Source: Streptomyces asiaticus
GTDB taxonomy: Bacteria > Actinomycetota > Actinomycetes > Streptomycetales > Streptomycetaceae
Direction: 5' to 3'
Assembly (NCBI RefSeq): GCF_018138715.1
Contig: NZ_JAGSHX010000006.1
Location: 7,254,001 to 7,318,000 of the forward strand
Length of the DNA stretch: 64,000 bases
Shown in pieces: positions 25,435 to 34,502 of this stretch. Position numbers and translations under genes: made by a program. Position 1 is the stretch's first letter. Every line of letters begins with the position of its first letter. The notes under the pieces are model-generated. The model did not search any database and was not told the origin of the DNA. It saw only the letters and a program-made list of their open reading frames with translations.

Positions 25435-26838
25435 TTGAGTCAGCGTCCATCCGTCACCGAGCTCGAGGTCCACGACATCCGGTTTCCCACCTCGGAGCAG
25501 CTCGACGGCTCGGACGCCATGAACCCGGACCCCGACTACTCCGCCGCCTACGTCGTGCTGCGCACGGACGCGGGGGAGGGGGCGGCGGCCTCCGAGGGAC
25601 ACGGCTTCGTCTTCACCATCGGCCGCGGTAACGATGTCACCGCGGCCGCCATCCGCTCCCTGCGCCCCCATGTGGTGGGCCGCCCCGCGCCGCTGACGGC
25701 CACCGAGCTCGCCGCCCTGCACCGCGAGCTGACCCATGACTCGCAGCTGCGCTGGCTCGGGCCCGAGAAGGGCGTCATGCACATGGCCGCGGGCGCGGTG
25801 GTCAACGCCGCCTGGGACCTCGCCGCCCGGCAGGCCGGAAAGCCCCTGTGGCAGTTCCTCGCCGAGATGTCGCCCGAGGAACTGGTCGAGCTGGTCGACT
25901 TCCGCTACCTCAGCGACGCGCTCACCCCGGAGGAGGCGCTCGCCATCCTGCGCGCCGCCGAGCCCGGCCGCGTCGAGCGCGCCGCACTGCTGCGTGAGCG
26001 GGGCTACCCCGCCTACACCACCTCGCCCGGCTGGCTCGGCTACTCCGACGAGAAAATGATCAAACTGGCGCAGGAGGCCGTCGCCGACGGCTTCGGCCAG
26101 ATCAAGCTCAAGGTCGGGTCCGATCTGGACGAGGACCTCAGACGGATGCGGCTCGCCCGCGAGGCGGTCGGCCCCGATGTGCGCATCGCCGTGGACGCCA
26201 ACCAGCGCTGGGACGTGGCGGAGGCGGTGCGCTGGATGAGCGCCCTGGCGCCGTACGACCCGCACTGGATCGAGGAGCCCACCAGCCCGGACGACGTCCT
26301 CGCCCACGCCGCCATCCGCGCCGGGCAGCCGGTCAAGGTCGCCACCGGTGAGCACGTCGCCAACCGCGTGGTCTTCAAGCAGCTGCTCCAGGCCGAGGCG
26401 GTGGACTTCGTCCAGATCGACGCGGCGCGGGTCGCGGGGGTCAACGAGAACCTCACGATCCTGCTGCTCGCCGCCAAGTACGGACTTCCGGTGTGCCCGC
26501 ACGCGGGCGGCGTCGGGCTGTGCGAACTCGTCCAGCACCTGGCCATGTTCGACTACGTGGCCGTCTCGGGCAGCTGGGAGGACCGGGTCATCGAGTATGT
26601 CGACCACCTCCACGAGCACTTCGCCGATCCCGCGGTCGTCGAGTCGGGCCGCTACCGGGCTCCGACCGCGCCGGGCTTCTCCGCCCGTATGTACCCAGAG
26701 TCGATCGCCGCCTACCGCTATCCGGACGGGCCCGAATGGCGAACCCGCCTGGCCCGGCCCGTACCGGCACCGTCCACATCGGCTCAGCCCGTACCAGCAC
26801 CGTCCGCACCCGCACAGCCTCAGGAGGACCACCAGTGA
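25435..26838 (+). CDS. L-fuconate dehydratase (enolase superfamily)
   Basis: The enzyme would dehydrate L-fuconate to 2-keto-3-deoxy-L-fuconate in the non-phosphorylative fucose pathway. The 467-aa protein has the enolase-superfamily set: [10 protein letters not shown] (KxK base), [17 protein letters not shown] and GEHVANR (three metal ligands), and CPHAGG with the catalytic His region. The opening matches fuconate dehydratases ([19 protein letters not shown]). A TTG at 25435 with AGGGAG six bases upstream is preferred; an in-frame ATG at 25399 would add 12 residues and overlaps the operator. The stop overlaps the next gene (GTGA). The Pro/Ala-rich last 25 residues are an unusual tail. Confidence 0.9.
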   Translation: MSQRPSVTELEVHDIRFPTSEQLDGSDAMNPDPDYSAAYVVLRTDAGEGAAASEGHGFVFTIGRGNDVTAAAIRSLRPHVVGRPAPLTATELAALHRELTHDSQLRWLGPEKGVMHMAAGAVVNAAWDLAARQAGKPLWQFLAEMSPEELVELVDFRYLSDALTPEEALAILRAAEPGRVERAALLRERGYPAYTTSPGWLGYSDEKMIKLAQEAVADGFGQIKLKVGSDLDEDLRRMRLAREAVGPDVRIAVDANQRWDVAEAVRWMSALAPYDPHWIEEPTSPDDVLAHAAIRAGQPVKVATGEHVANRVVFKQLLQAEAVDFVQIDAARVAGVNENLTILLLAAKYGLPVCPHAGGVGLCELVQHLAMFDYVAVSGSWEDRVIEYVDHLHEHFADPAVVESGRYRAPTAPGFSARMYPESIAAYRYPDGPEWRTRLARPVPAPSTSAQPVPAPSAPAQPQEDHQ

Positions 26839-27611
26839 CCACCGGCGACTTCGAAGGGCTGGCCGCACTCGTCACCGGCGGGGCCTCCGGCATAGGCGCC
26901 GCCATCGCCGCCACGCTGCGCGACCGGGGAGCGCGGGTCGCCGTGCTCGACCGCGATCCGTCGGCGGCCCCGGACGGCACGCTGCCGCTCAAGGCCGATG
27001 TCACCTCCGACGAGGGGGTCAGAACCGCGGTGGACGCGGCGGTGGCCGAGTTCGGCGCCCTGCACACCGTCGTCGGCAACGCGGGCATCGGCGCGATCGG
27101 GAGCGTCGAGGACAACTCCGACGAGGAGTGGCACCGGCTGCTGGACATCAATGTGCTGGGCCTGGTCCGCACCGCCCGGGCCGCGCTGCCCCACCTGCGC
27201 GCCGCCGCGGCCGACCGGCCCGGCGCCGTCTCCATCACCCACACCTGCTCGATCGCCGCCACCGCGGGGCTGCCGCAGCGCGCCGCCTACAGCGCCAGCA
27301 AGGGCGCGGTGCTGTCGCTGACCCTCGCCATGGCGGCGGACCACATCCGCGAAGGGGTGCGCGTCAACTGCGTCAACCCCGGCACCGTGGACACCCCGTG
27401 GGTCGGCCGGCTGCTCGGCCAGGCCCCCGACCCGGCGGCCGAGCGCGCCGCCCTGGAGGCCCGGCAGCCCACCGGACGGCTGGTCTCCGTCGACGAGGTG
27501 GCCGCCGCCGTCGCGTATCTCGCCAGCCCCGCCGCCGCGGCCGTCACCGGCACCGCGCTGGCCGTCGACGGAGGGATGCAGGGGCTGCGGCTGCGCCCCG
27601 CCTCCTCCTGA
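26835..27611 (+). CDS. SDR-family oxidoreductase, probable 2-keto-3-deoxy-L-fuconate dehydrogenase
   Basis: The 258-aa classical SDR has the cofactor motif [13 protein letters not shown] (residues 13-25), NAGIGAIG, catalytic Ser in CSIAATAG, and YSASKGAV (Tyr-x-x-x-Lys). The GTG at 26835 follows CAGGAGG and overlaps the dehydratase stop by four bases. Between a fuconate dehydratase and a sugar transporter the most likely reaction is NAD-dependent oxidation of 2-keto-3-deoxy-L-fuconate to the 2,4-diketo acid, as in the Xanthomonas-type pathway. This is a context inference; the family alone does not fix the substrate. Confidence 0.87.
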   Translation: MTTGDFEGLAALVTGGASGIGAAIAATLRDRGARVAVLDRDPSAAPDGTLPLKADVTSDEGVRTAVDAAVAEFGALHTVVGNAGIGAIGSVEDNSDEEWHRLLDINVLGLVRTARAALPHLRAAAADRPGAVSITHTCSIAATAGLPQRAAYSASKGAVLSLTLAMAADHIREGVRVNCVNPGTVDTPWVGRLLGQAPDPAAERAALEARQPTGRLVSVDEVAAAVAYLASPAAAAVTGTALAVDGGMQGLRLRPASS

Positions 27612-27753
27612 GACAACCGCCCGACCGCTCGGACCCACCGCCCGACCACTCGGGACGACAGTCCGACCGCCCGGGACAACGGCACAACCGCCTCCGCGCG
27701 AGGCCGGCACCACCCGCACGACTCGACCCAGGAACGACCAAGGACGGGACTCG

Positions 27754-28788
27754 ATGACGAGACTCCGCACCACCGGCACCGCCGCCTGCGCCGTGCTGCT
27801 GGCCGTCGCAGCGCTCACCGGCTGCAACCGAGAGAGCAATGGCGCCGGCGGCGGCAAGGTCGGCATCGACATGCCGCGGACGGACACCGACTTCTGGAAC
27901 TCCTACCAGCAGTACCTGGAGAAGGGCATCGACAAGGGCACGGTCTCCGCGCTCCCGCTGTCCAACTCGCAGAACGACATCGGCAAGCTGGTCGCCAACG
28001 TCCAGGCGTTCACCGACCAGGGCGCCAAGGCGGTCATCATGGCGCCCCAGGACACCGGGGCCATCTCCTCCACCCTCGAGCAGCTGGAAGAGAAGAAGAT
28101 CCCCGTCATCAGCGTGGACACCCGGCCCGACTCCGGCAAGATCTACATGGTGGTGCGCGCCGACAACCGGGCGTACGGCACCAAGGCGTGCGAGTACCTC
28201 GGCGAGAAGCTGGGCGGCAAGGGCCGGATCGCCGAGCTCCAGGGCGACCTCAGCTCCATCAACGGCCGGGACCGCTCGCAGGCGTTCGCCTCCTGCATGA
28301 AGAAGAAGTACCCCGGCATCAAGGTGCATGAGCTGCCCACCGACTGGAAGGGCGATGTGGCCTCCGCCAAGCTCCAGAGCCTGCTGGCCCAGCACAAGGA
28401 CGTGAACGGCATCTACATGCAGGCGGGCGGCGCCTTCCTCCAGCCCACGCTCGCGCTGCTGGAGCAGAAGCGGCTGCTGAAGCCCGCCGGTTCGGCCAAG
28501 CACATCACGATCATCTCCAACGACGGGATACCCGAGGAGCTGGACGCGATCCGCTCCGGGAAGATCGACGCCACGCTCTCCCAGCCCGCCGACCTCTACG
28601 CCCAGTGGGCCCTCAACTACGCGAAGGCCGCTCTGGACGGCAAGACGTTCAAACCCGGCCCGACCGACCACGACTCCAAGATCGTCAAGATCGAGAACGG
28701 GCTGGAGGACCAGCTCCCGGCGCCGCTGGTCACCAAGGAGAACGTCGACGACAAGAAGCTGTGGGCCAACCAGCTCGAGAAGAAGTGA
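27754..28788 (+). CDS. Sugar ABC transporter substrate-binding lipoprotein
   Basis: The 344-aa protein has a lipoprotein signal with lipobox LTGC (Cys24), then a periplasmic-binding-protein type 1 (RbsB-like) domain: GIDMPRTDTDFWNSYQQYLE, then the hinge-like AVIMAPQDTGAI, IPVISVDTRPDSG and ISNDGIPEELDAIRSGKIDA. It would capture the sugar outside the membrane for the ATPase and permease that follow. L-fucose or a related methylpentose is inferred from the operon. The upstream 142-bp spacer holds short repeats of CCGACCGC type. The stop overlaps a possible GTG of the ATPase gene. Confidence 0.9.
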   Translation: MTRLRTTGTAACAVLLAVAALTGCNRESNGAGGGKVGIDMPRTDTDFWNSYQQYLEKGIDKGTVSALPLSNSQNDIGKLVANVQAFTDQGAKAVIMAPQDTGAISSTLEQLEEKKIPVISVDTRPDSGKIYMVVRADNRAYGTKACEYLGEKLGGKGRIAELQGDLSSINGRDRSQAFASCMKKKYPGIKVHELPTDWKGDVASAKLQSLLAQHKDVNGIYMQAGGAFLQPTLALLEQKRLLKPAGSAKHITIISNDGIPEELDAIRSGKIDATLSQPADLYAQWALNYAKAALDGKTFKPGPTDHDSKIVKIENGLEDQLPAPLVTKENVDDKKLWANQLEKK

Positions 28789-28790
28789 CC

Positions 28791-30377
28791 ATGGCCGAGG
28801 CCGAACAGCCCGCCGTCGTACGGGCTCAGGGCATCGTCAAACGGTTCGGGCCCACCGTCGCCCTGGACCACGCCCGGCTGGCGGTGCGGCCCGGGGAGGC
28901 CCACGCGCTCGTCGGGCGCAACGGGGCCGGCAAGTCCACGCTGGTGTCCGTCCTGACCGGGATGGAGCGCCCGGACGAGGGCGAGGTGACCTTCGCGGGC
29001 GAGTCCGCCCCCGGCTACGGCGACACCGCCGCCTGGCAGCGCAAGGTGGCCTGCGTCTACCAGAAGTCGATGGTGGTCCCGGATCTGACGGTCGCCGAGA
29101 ACCTCTATCTCAACCGCTTCCCGGGCGCCGGGCGCATCCGCTGGCGCGCCCTGCGCGAGGACGCCCGCGCGCTGCTGTCCGAGTACGGCGTGGAGGTGGA
29201 TCCGCAGGCGCGGGCGAAGGATCTCAGCGTCGAGCAGCGGCAGTTCGTGGAGATCGCCCGGGCGCTCTCCTTCGGCGCCCGGCTGATCATCCTCGACGAG
29301 CCCACCGCCCAGCTCGACGCGGGCGGGATCGACCGGCTCTTCGCCAAGCTGCTGGAGCTGCGCCGGCAGGGGGTCGCCTTCCTGTTCATCTCGCACCATC
29401 TGCAAGAAGTCTACGAACTCTGCGACACCGTCACCGTCTTCCGCGACGCCCGCCATGTGCTGACCGCCCCGGTCGCCGGCCTCCCCAAGGAGGAGCTGGT
29501 GGCGGCGATGACCGGGGACGACGGCGGGGCGCCCGAGGGCGACTCCCGGGCCGTGGCCCGCGCTCCCGTCGCCCGTAAGGAGGCCGGCCCGGACGGGGAG
29601 CCGGTGCTGCGCACCGAAGGACTCGCCCTGGAGGGCGAGTTCGACCCGCTGGACCTGGTGGTGCGCCCCGGTGAGGTGCTCGGCCTGGCCGGGGCCACGG
29701 CCAGCGGCAACACGGCGGTCGGCGAGACCCTGGTGGGCTTGCGCAAACCGGCCGGCGGGCGGCTGTCGGTGCGCGGCCGGCCGGTGCGCCCCGGCAGCGT
29801 GCCGCACGCCATCGACGCGGGCATCGGCTACGTCCCGGAGGACCGGCACGACCAGGGCCTGGTCCTGGGCCGCAGCGTCGCCGAGAACGCCACCCTGACC
29901 GTCACCGACCAGCTCGGTCCCTACGGCACCGTGCTGCCCTCCCGGACCCGCGCCTTCGCCCAGCGGATGATCACCTCCCTGGACATCAAGACCTCCGGCC
30001 CCTCGCAGCCGGTTTCGGGTTTGTCCGGCGGAAATCAGCAGAAGGTCGTCATCGCGCGTGCGCTGGCCCGTGAGCCCAGCGTCCTGGTCGCGATCCGCCC
30101 GACCGCCGGGGTGGACGTGAAGTCCAAGGACGCGCTGCTCGGTGTCGTACGGGACGTGGCCGCGTCCGGGAGCGGCGCGGTCATCGTCTCCGACGAACTG
30201 GACGATCTGCGGGTCTGCGACCGGATCCTGGCGTTCTTCCACGGCCGGGTGGTCGCCGAGTTCGGCAGCGGCTGGAGCGACCGGCAGCTCGTGGCCGCCA
30301 TGGAGGGCATCACGGAGCCGGGCACCAACGGCACGGCGGGGGACACCGAAGACCGCACAGAAGGAAGGCAGACATGA
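28791..30377 (+). CDS. Sugar ABC transporter ATP-binding protein (RbsA/MglA type, two NBDs)
   Basis: The 528-aa protein has two fused nucleotide-binding domains. NBD1 has a full Walker A (GRNGAGKST), Q-loop region YQKSMVVPDL, LSVEQRQ signature and Walker B IILDEPTAQLD. NBD2 is degenerate as usual in this family: Walker A is GATASGNTA, the signature LSGGNQQK is intact, and Walker B reads VAIRPTAGVD, lacking the normal acidic pair. The ATG at 28791 is chosen; an in-frame GTG six bases earlier overlaps the upstream stop. The final four bases overlap the permease start (ATGA). Confidence 0.93.
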   Translation: MAEAEQPAVVRAQGIVKRFGPTVALDHARLAVRPGEAHALVGRNGAGKSTLVSVLTGMERPDEGEVTFAGESAPGYGDTAAWQRKVACVYQKSMVVPDLTVAENLYLNRFPGAGRIRWRALREDARALLSEYGVEVDPQARAKDLSVEQRQFVEIARALSFGARLIILDEPTAQLDAGGIDRLFAKLLELRRQGVAFLFISHHLQEVYELCDTVTVFRDARHVLTAPVAGLPKEELVAAMTGDDGGAPEGDSRAVARAPVARKEAGPDGEPVLRTEGLALEGEFDPLDLVVRPGEVLGLAGATASGNTAVGETLVGLRKPAGGRLSVRGRPVRPGSVPHAIDAGIGYVPEDRHDQGLVLGRSVAENATLTVTDQLGPYGTVLPSRTRAFAQRMITSLDIKTSGPSQPVSGLSGGNQQKVVIARALAREPSVLVAIRPTAGVDVKSKDALLGVVRDVAASGSGAVIVSDELDDLRVCDRILAFFHGRVVAEFGSGWSDRQLVAAMEGITEPGTNGTAGDTEDRTEGRQT

Positions 30378-31408
30378 CCGATACCGCACGGCAGCGGACC
30401 GCCGAGGCGGTGGCTGACGACCCGGCGGGGGGCCGGCCGCGGATCGACATCGCGCGCTGGCGCGATCTGTCGCTGGTCCCCGTGATCTTCGTCCTCGGGG
30501 TGATCGGCTTCATCGTCTCGCCCGCCTTCCTCACCGAGGACAACCTGATCGGGGTCGTCCAGCAGTCCACCGAGCTGGGGCTGCTGGTGCTGGGCGAGGC
30601 GCTGATCCTGATCAGCGGGCGGATGGACCTCTCCCTGGAGTCGACCATCGCCGTGGCGCCGGTGATCGCCCTGTGGCTCGTGCTGCCCGAGCACGGGGCG
30701 CGGTTCGCGGGCCTGGGGCTGCTGCCGGTGTGGACCGCGATACCGCTGTGCCTGGCGGTCGGGGCGCTGATCGGCGCGGCCAACGGCTTCCTGATGCTCA
30801 AGCTGCGCGTCAACGGCTTCATCGCGACCCTGGGCATGCTCACCATGCTGCGCGGGCTCCAGGTCGGCATCGCCGAGGGCCAGTCGATCGTCAACGTCCC
30901 CGAGTCCTTCCGCTACCTCGGCAAGGCCGAGTGGCTGGGCGTGCCCGCCGCCGTGTGGATCTGCCTGGGGCTGTACGCCCTCGGCGGCCTGGCCCTGGGC
31001 TATCTGCGGCACGGGCGCTCGCTGTACGCGATCGGCGGCAACCCCGAGGCCGCGCGCGCCGCGGGCATCCGGGTGGACCGGATCACCTGGATCGTGCTGA
31101 GCGTCGGCGGACTGCTGGCCGCCTTCGCGGGCATCCTCTACACGGGCCACTACGGCTCGGTCGCCGCGACCCAGGGCAACGGCTGGATCTTCCAGGTGTT
31201 CGCCGCGGCGGTCATCGGCGGGATCAGCCTCAAGGGCGGCCGCGGCACCCTCTTCGGCGCGCTCACCGGTGTGCTGACGCTGCAACTGGTCGTCAATGTG
31301 ATGACCCTCGGCGGGGTACCGCCCCTGTGGAACCAGTTCATCAACGGCTCGATCATCATCGTCGCGCTGATCATCTCCCGCTACGCCAGCGGCGAGAAGC
31401 AGGACTGA
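30374..31408 (+). CDS. Sugar ABC transporter permease (RbsC type)
   Basis: The 344-aa integral membrane protein is of the BPD_transp_2 family with about eight to ten membrane segments beginning near residue 33. Family hallmarks are GEALILISGRMDLSLES, the cytoplasmic coupling motif AIGGNPEAARAAGI (EAA-like) and FAAAVIGGISLKGGRGT. The start overlaps the ATPase stop. It forms the membrane channel for the fucose-type sugar transporter (substrate inferred from operon). Confidence 0.93.
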   Translation: MTDTARQRTAEAVADDPAGGRPRIDIARWRDLSLVPVIFVLGVIGFIVSPAFLTEDNLIGVVQQSTELGLLVLGEALILISGRMDLSLESTIAVAPVIALWLVLPEHGARFAGLGLLPVWTAIPLCLAVGALIGAANGFLMLKLRVNGFIATLGMLTMLRGLQVGIAEGQSIVNVPESFRYLGKAEWLGVPAAVWICLGLYALGGLALGYLRHGRSLYAIGGNPEAARAAGIRVDRITWIVLSVGGLLAAFAGILYTGHYGSVAATQGNGWIFQVFAAAVIGGISLKGGRGTLFGALTGVLTLQLVVNVMTLGGVPPLWNQFINGSIIIVALIISRYASGEKQD

Positions 31409-31424
31409 GAGCCGGGAGGAAGCC

Positions 31425-32432
31425 ATGGCGGTCGACGGCGGACGGGTCCCGAGCGGCCCGCGCGAACTGGGGCGCTCAGGGGTGTGCGTACCACCCCTGG
31501 GGCTGGGCTGCGCGCCGCTGGCCAATCTCTACGAGGCGGTGCCGGAGGAGCGCGCGCTGGACACCGTAAGGGCGGCGTTCGACACCGGTCTCACCTATAT
31601 GGACACCGCGCCGCACTACGGCGTCGGGCTGTCCGAGGAGCGGCTGGGGCGGGTGCTGGCCGGGCGCGACCGCGCCGGGTACACGCTCTCCACCAAGGTG
31701 GGGCGGCGGCTGCGGCCGCGCGCCCCCGGGGAGCCCGTCCAGGCGGACGGGTTCGCCGACACCCCCGACCGGGTCCGGATGTGGGACTTCACCCGGGACG
31801 GCATCCGCGCGAGCCTCGAGTCCTCCCTGGAGCGGCTCGGGGTCGACGCCGTGGACATCGTCTACCTCCACGATCCGGAGGACCACGTCCGTGAGGTCTA
31901 CGAGACGGCTTTCGCGGCGCTGGCCGAGCTGAAGCGGGAGAAGCTCGTCCGGGCCATCGGCTTCGGCATGAACCACAGCGACCTCCTCGCCCGGTTCGTC
32001 GCCGACTTCGACGTGGACGTCGTGCTGTGCGCCGGGCGCTGGACGCTGCTGGACCGCACCGCCTTCGACGATCTGCTGCCGGTGTGCGAGCGGCGCGGCA
32101 CCTCCGTGGTGGTCGGCGGGGTCTACAACTCCGGGCTGCTCGCCGACCCGGCCCCCGGCGCCCGCTACGACTACCAGCAGGCGCCGCCCGAACTCCTCGC
32201 CCGGGCCCGGCGGCTGGCCGAGGTGTGCGCCGAGTTCCAGGTGCCGCTGCGGGCCGCCGCGCTGCGCTTCCCCTTCGGCCACCCGGCGGTGGCCGCGGCG
32301 GTCGTCGGCTGCGCCTCCCCGGCCGAAGTCCGGGACAATGCCGGGATGTTCGCCCACGACATCCCCGACGAGCTGTGGCAGGCCCTGGTCCGGCGCGGTC
32401 TGCTCGGCGACGACATCCCGCTGCCGGTCTGA
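31425..32432 (+). CDS. Aldo/keto reductase, probable L-fucose (aldose) 1-dehydrogenase
   Basis: The 335-aa AKR-fold enzyme resembles D-threo-aldose/L-fucose 1-dehydrogenases. It has LGRSGVCVPPLGLGCAPLAN, YMDTAPHYGVGLSEERLG (catalytic Asp and Tyr), LSTKVGRRLRPR (Lys), IVYLHDPEDHV (His) and PAEVRDNAGMFAHDIPDELW near the end. The role would be NAD(P)-dependent oxidation of L-fucose to L-fuconolactone, the first intracellular step. It follows the permease by 16 bp, with GGGAGGAAGCC as ribosome site. Confidence 0.88.
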   Translation: MAVDGGRVPSGPRELGRSGVCVPPLGLGCAPLANLYEAVPEERALDTVRAAFDTGLTYMDTAPHYGVGLSEERLGRVLAGRDRAGYTLSTKVGRRLRPRAPGEPVQADGFADTPDRVRMWDFTRDGIRASLESSLERLGVDAVDIVYLHDPEDHVREVYETAFAALAELKREKLVRAIGFGMNHSDLLARFVADFDVDVVLCAGRWTLLDRTAFDDLLPVCERRGTSVVVGGVYNSGLLADPAPGARYDYQQAPPELLARARRLAEVCAEFQVPLRAAALRFPFGHPAVAAAVVGCASPAEVRDNAGMFAHDIPDELWQALVRRGLLGDDIPLPV

Positions 32433-32451
32433 ACCACTGAGGAGTGCCCGA

Positions 32452-33309
32452 GTGCCCTTGCCGCGCCGTATCGACGCCCATCACCACCTGTGGGACCTGA
32501 CCCGCCGTGAGCAGCCGTGGATGGACGGCGCGTGGGCCGAGCCCATCCGCCGCACCTTCACCCCGGACGACCTGACCCCGCACCTGGACGCCCATCGGAT
32601 CGACGCCACCGTCGTCGTCCAGTCCAGCTCGTCCGTGGAGGAGACCCGGGAACTCCTGGCCCTGGCCGGCGGGTCGGACCGGATCGCGGGCGTCGTCGGC
32701 TGGGCGGACCTCACCGACGCCGGGGTGGGCGAGGTGCTCGCGGAGCTGGCCGCCGGGCCCGGCGGCGACCGGCTGGTGGGCCTGCGCCACCAGGTGCAGG
32801 ACGAGCCGGATCCGCGGTGGCTGGACCGCGAGGACGCCCGCCGGGGGCTGGCCGCGGTGGCCGACGCGGGGCTGGTCTACGACCTGCTGGTCACCCCGCG
32901 CGAGCTGCCCGCGGCCATCGACGCCGTCCGCGAGCTGCCGCAGCTGCGCTTCGTCCTCGACCACGCCGCCAAACCGCCCGTGGCGAGCGGTGAGCGCGAC
33001 CCCTGGGGGTGGCAGCTGGCCGCGCTCGCGGCCCTGCCGAACGTCGACTGCAAGCTGTCCGGTCTGGTCACCGAGGCCGACTGGGACGGCTGGAAGCCCG
33101 AGCAGGTGCTCCCGTACGCCTGGCACGTGCTGGACGCCTTCGGACCCGGCCGGGTGCTGTTCGGCTCCGACTGGCCGGTGTGCGTCCTGGCCGCGACCTA
33201 CGACGAGGTGGTGGCCCTCGCGGACCGGGCCACCCTCCGGCTCGGCGAGGACGAGCGCGCCGCCGTCTTCGGCGGCAACGCGGCCCGCGCGTACGGTCTG
33301 GGAAGCTAG
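32452..33309 (+). CDS. Amidohydrolase family protein, probable L-fuconolactonase
   Basis: The 285-aa TIM-barrel metal hydrolase (amidohydrolase_2/PF04909 type) has the metal motif RIDAHHHLWDL at residues 5-15, LRHQVQDEPDP, the conserved FVLDHAAKPP (His) and FGSDWPVC (Asp near 238). Fucono- and rhamnonolactonases belong to this family. With an aldose dehydrogenase before it and fuconate dehydratase in the same operon, hydrolysis of L-fuconolactone to L-fuconate is likely. The GTG at 32452 follows GAGGAG. It is the last gene of the operon; a repeat-rich spacer follows. Confidence 0.88.
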   Translation: MPLPRRIDAHHHLWDLTRREQPWMDGAWAEPIRRTFTPDDLTPHLDAHRIDATVVVQSSSSVEETRELLALAGGSDRIAGVVGWADLTDAGVGEVLAELAAGPGGDRLVGLRHQVQDEPDPRWLDREDARRGLAAVADAGLVYDLLVTPRELPAAIDAVRELPQLRFVLDHAAKPPVASGERDPWGWQLAALAALPNVDCKLSGLVTEADWDGWKPEQVLPYAWHVLDAFGPGRVLFGSDWPVCVLAATYDEVVALADRATLRLGEDERAAVFGGNAARAYGLGS

Positions 33310-33350
33310 GGGTTTCCGGCGGTACGCGTACGCCTGCGGCGGGCCACGCG

Positions 33351-33682
33351 GCGGAGCCGCATATCGATGCTTCCCCCTCCCCGCCCCTTCCCGAAACTGG
33401 GGCTCCGCCCCAGACCCCGCTCCTCAAGCGCCGGAGAGGCTGGAAGGTGGGGCTCCGCCCCAAGACCCCGGGGTCCAGGGGCGAAGCCCCTGCCACGCCG
33501 GCGGAGCCGCATATCGGTGCTGCGGGAAGGGGGAGCCCCCACCCCATTCCCGCCGCACCCCGCCGCACGGCTCCGTCGCGACGCACGGCTCCACCCGGGG
33601 CCGGGGCGAGCCCGCCCCGGACCCGCCGACGGGGTCCGGGGGCGGAGCCCCCAGCGGGGGCCGGGGCGGAGCCCCGGTGGGC
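33351..33682. repeat. Repeat-dense intergenic region after the fucose operon
   Basis: The gene-free spacer 33310-33682 is nearly all repeat. GCGGAGCCGCATATCG(A/G)TGCT occurs at 33351-33371 and 33501-33521. CCCCTCCCCGCCCCTTCCC with GGGGCTCCGCCCC (33371-33415), a second GGGGCTCCGCCCC (near 33450) and CCAGGGGCGAAGCCCC (near 33475) match the dispersed element seen at 1281, 1691 and 3521. From 33600, GGGGCCGGGGCGAGCCCGCC and GGGGGCGGAGCCCCC form further hairpins. These likely terminate the convergent fucose and GntR transcripts. Confidence 0.75.
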
Positions 33683-34354
33683 TCACAGCGTGGAGCGCAG
33701 CCACTGCTCCACGCTCGCGATGTGCACCGTCGCCCAGGACCGCGCCGCCTCCGCGTCGCGGTCCCGCAGGGCGGCCAGGATCGCCCGGTGCTCATGGAGG
33801 GTGCGGCTGACCGCGTCCTCCTGCGTCAGACCGCGCCACACCCGGGCCCGGGTGGTGGGCCCGGAGAGCCCGTCGAGCAGGGAGCAGAGCACCGAGTTGC
33901 CGGAGGTCTGGACGATGCCGCGGTGGAACTCCAGATCGCAGGCGACCAGCTCCTCCACCGAGGGCTCCTGCCCGAGCGCGTCCAGCTGCTCCTGGAGCCG
34001 GTCCAGCTCGGCGTCGCTGATCCGGGTGGAGGCCAGCGCCGTGGCCGCGGGCTCCAGGATCCGCCGCACCGCCAGGAACTCCAGCACCGTGTCATCGCGG
34101 TGGAAGTCCACGACGAAGCTCAGCGCCTCCAGCAGCAGCTGAGGATCGAGGCTGGTCACATAGGTGCCGTCGCCCTGACGTACGTCGAGGATCCGGATCA
34201 GCGACAGCGCCCGGACGGCCTCCCGCAGCGAGTTGCGCGACAGCCCCAGATCGGCGGCCAGCTCACTCTCCTTGGGGAGCCGGTCACCGGGGCGCAGCGC
34301 GCCCGAGACGATCATGCCCTTGATTTTTTCGATCGCCTCGTCGGTGACCGCCAT
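33683..34354 (-). CDS. GntR-family (FCD/FadR-type) regulator, probable repressor of the fucose operon
   Basis: The 223-aa regulator has a GntR winged helix: AIEKIKGMIVSGALRPGDRL, KESELAADLGLSRNSLREAV and GDGTYVTS at residues 6-72. It is followed by an FCD ligand domain with the metal/ligand residues of ACDLEFHRGIVQTSGN and HEHRAILAALRDRD (His). The ATG at 34354 has GGGGAGG seven bases upstream. The palindrome ACATCCGATGT sits 21 bp before the start, and three related sites precede the fucose operon, so autoregulation and operon repression relieved by a fucose metabolite are likely (inference). Confidence 0.9.
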   Translation of the reverse strand: MAVTDEAIEKIKGMIVSGALRPGDRLPKESELAADLGLSRNSLREAVRALSLIRILDVRQGDGTYVTSLDPQLLLEALSFVVDFHRDDTVLEFLAVRRILEPAATALASTRISDAELDRLQEQLDALGQEPSVEELVACDLEFHRGIVQTSGNSVLCSLLDGLSGPTTRARVWRGLTQEDAVSRTLHEHRAILAALRDRDAEAARSWATVHIASVEQWLRSTL

Positions 34355-34374
34355 GGTGGACCTCCCCGGGCCAA

Positions 34375-34385
34375 ACATCCGATGT
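34375..34385. promoter_or_regulatory. Candidate GntR operator (ACATCCGATGT)
   Basis: This is a perfect five-base-arm palindrome around a central C, just upstream of the ribosome site of the GntR gene. The 11-bp string ATCCGATGTAT (34377-34387) recurs exactly, in reverse orientation, at 25372-25382 before the fucose operon 9 kb away. Confidence 0.6.
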
Positions 34386-34502
34386 ATCGGGTCCATTATG
34401 ACGTGCTTGAACCGGCGGCGTCTGCCGGGGACGCCGCCGGTCCAGTGTGACCTTTTACCAGGAGGGCCCGAAGGCGGGCTCAGAGCCGGTTCATCGGATG
34501 GC

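Noticed and set aside
29671..30140. Degenerate second nucleotide-binding domain of the sugar ATPase as a sign of inactivation
   Set aside because: A degenerate second domain is normal for RbsA/MglA-type sugar transporters; the first domain is complete.
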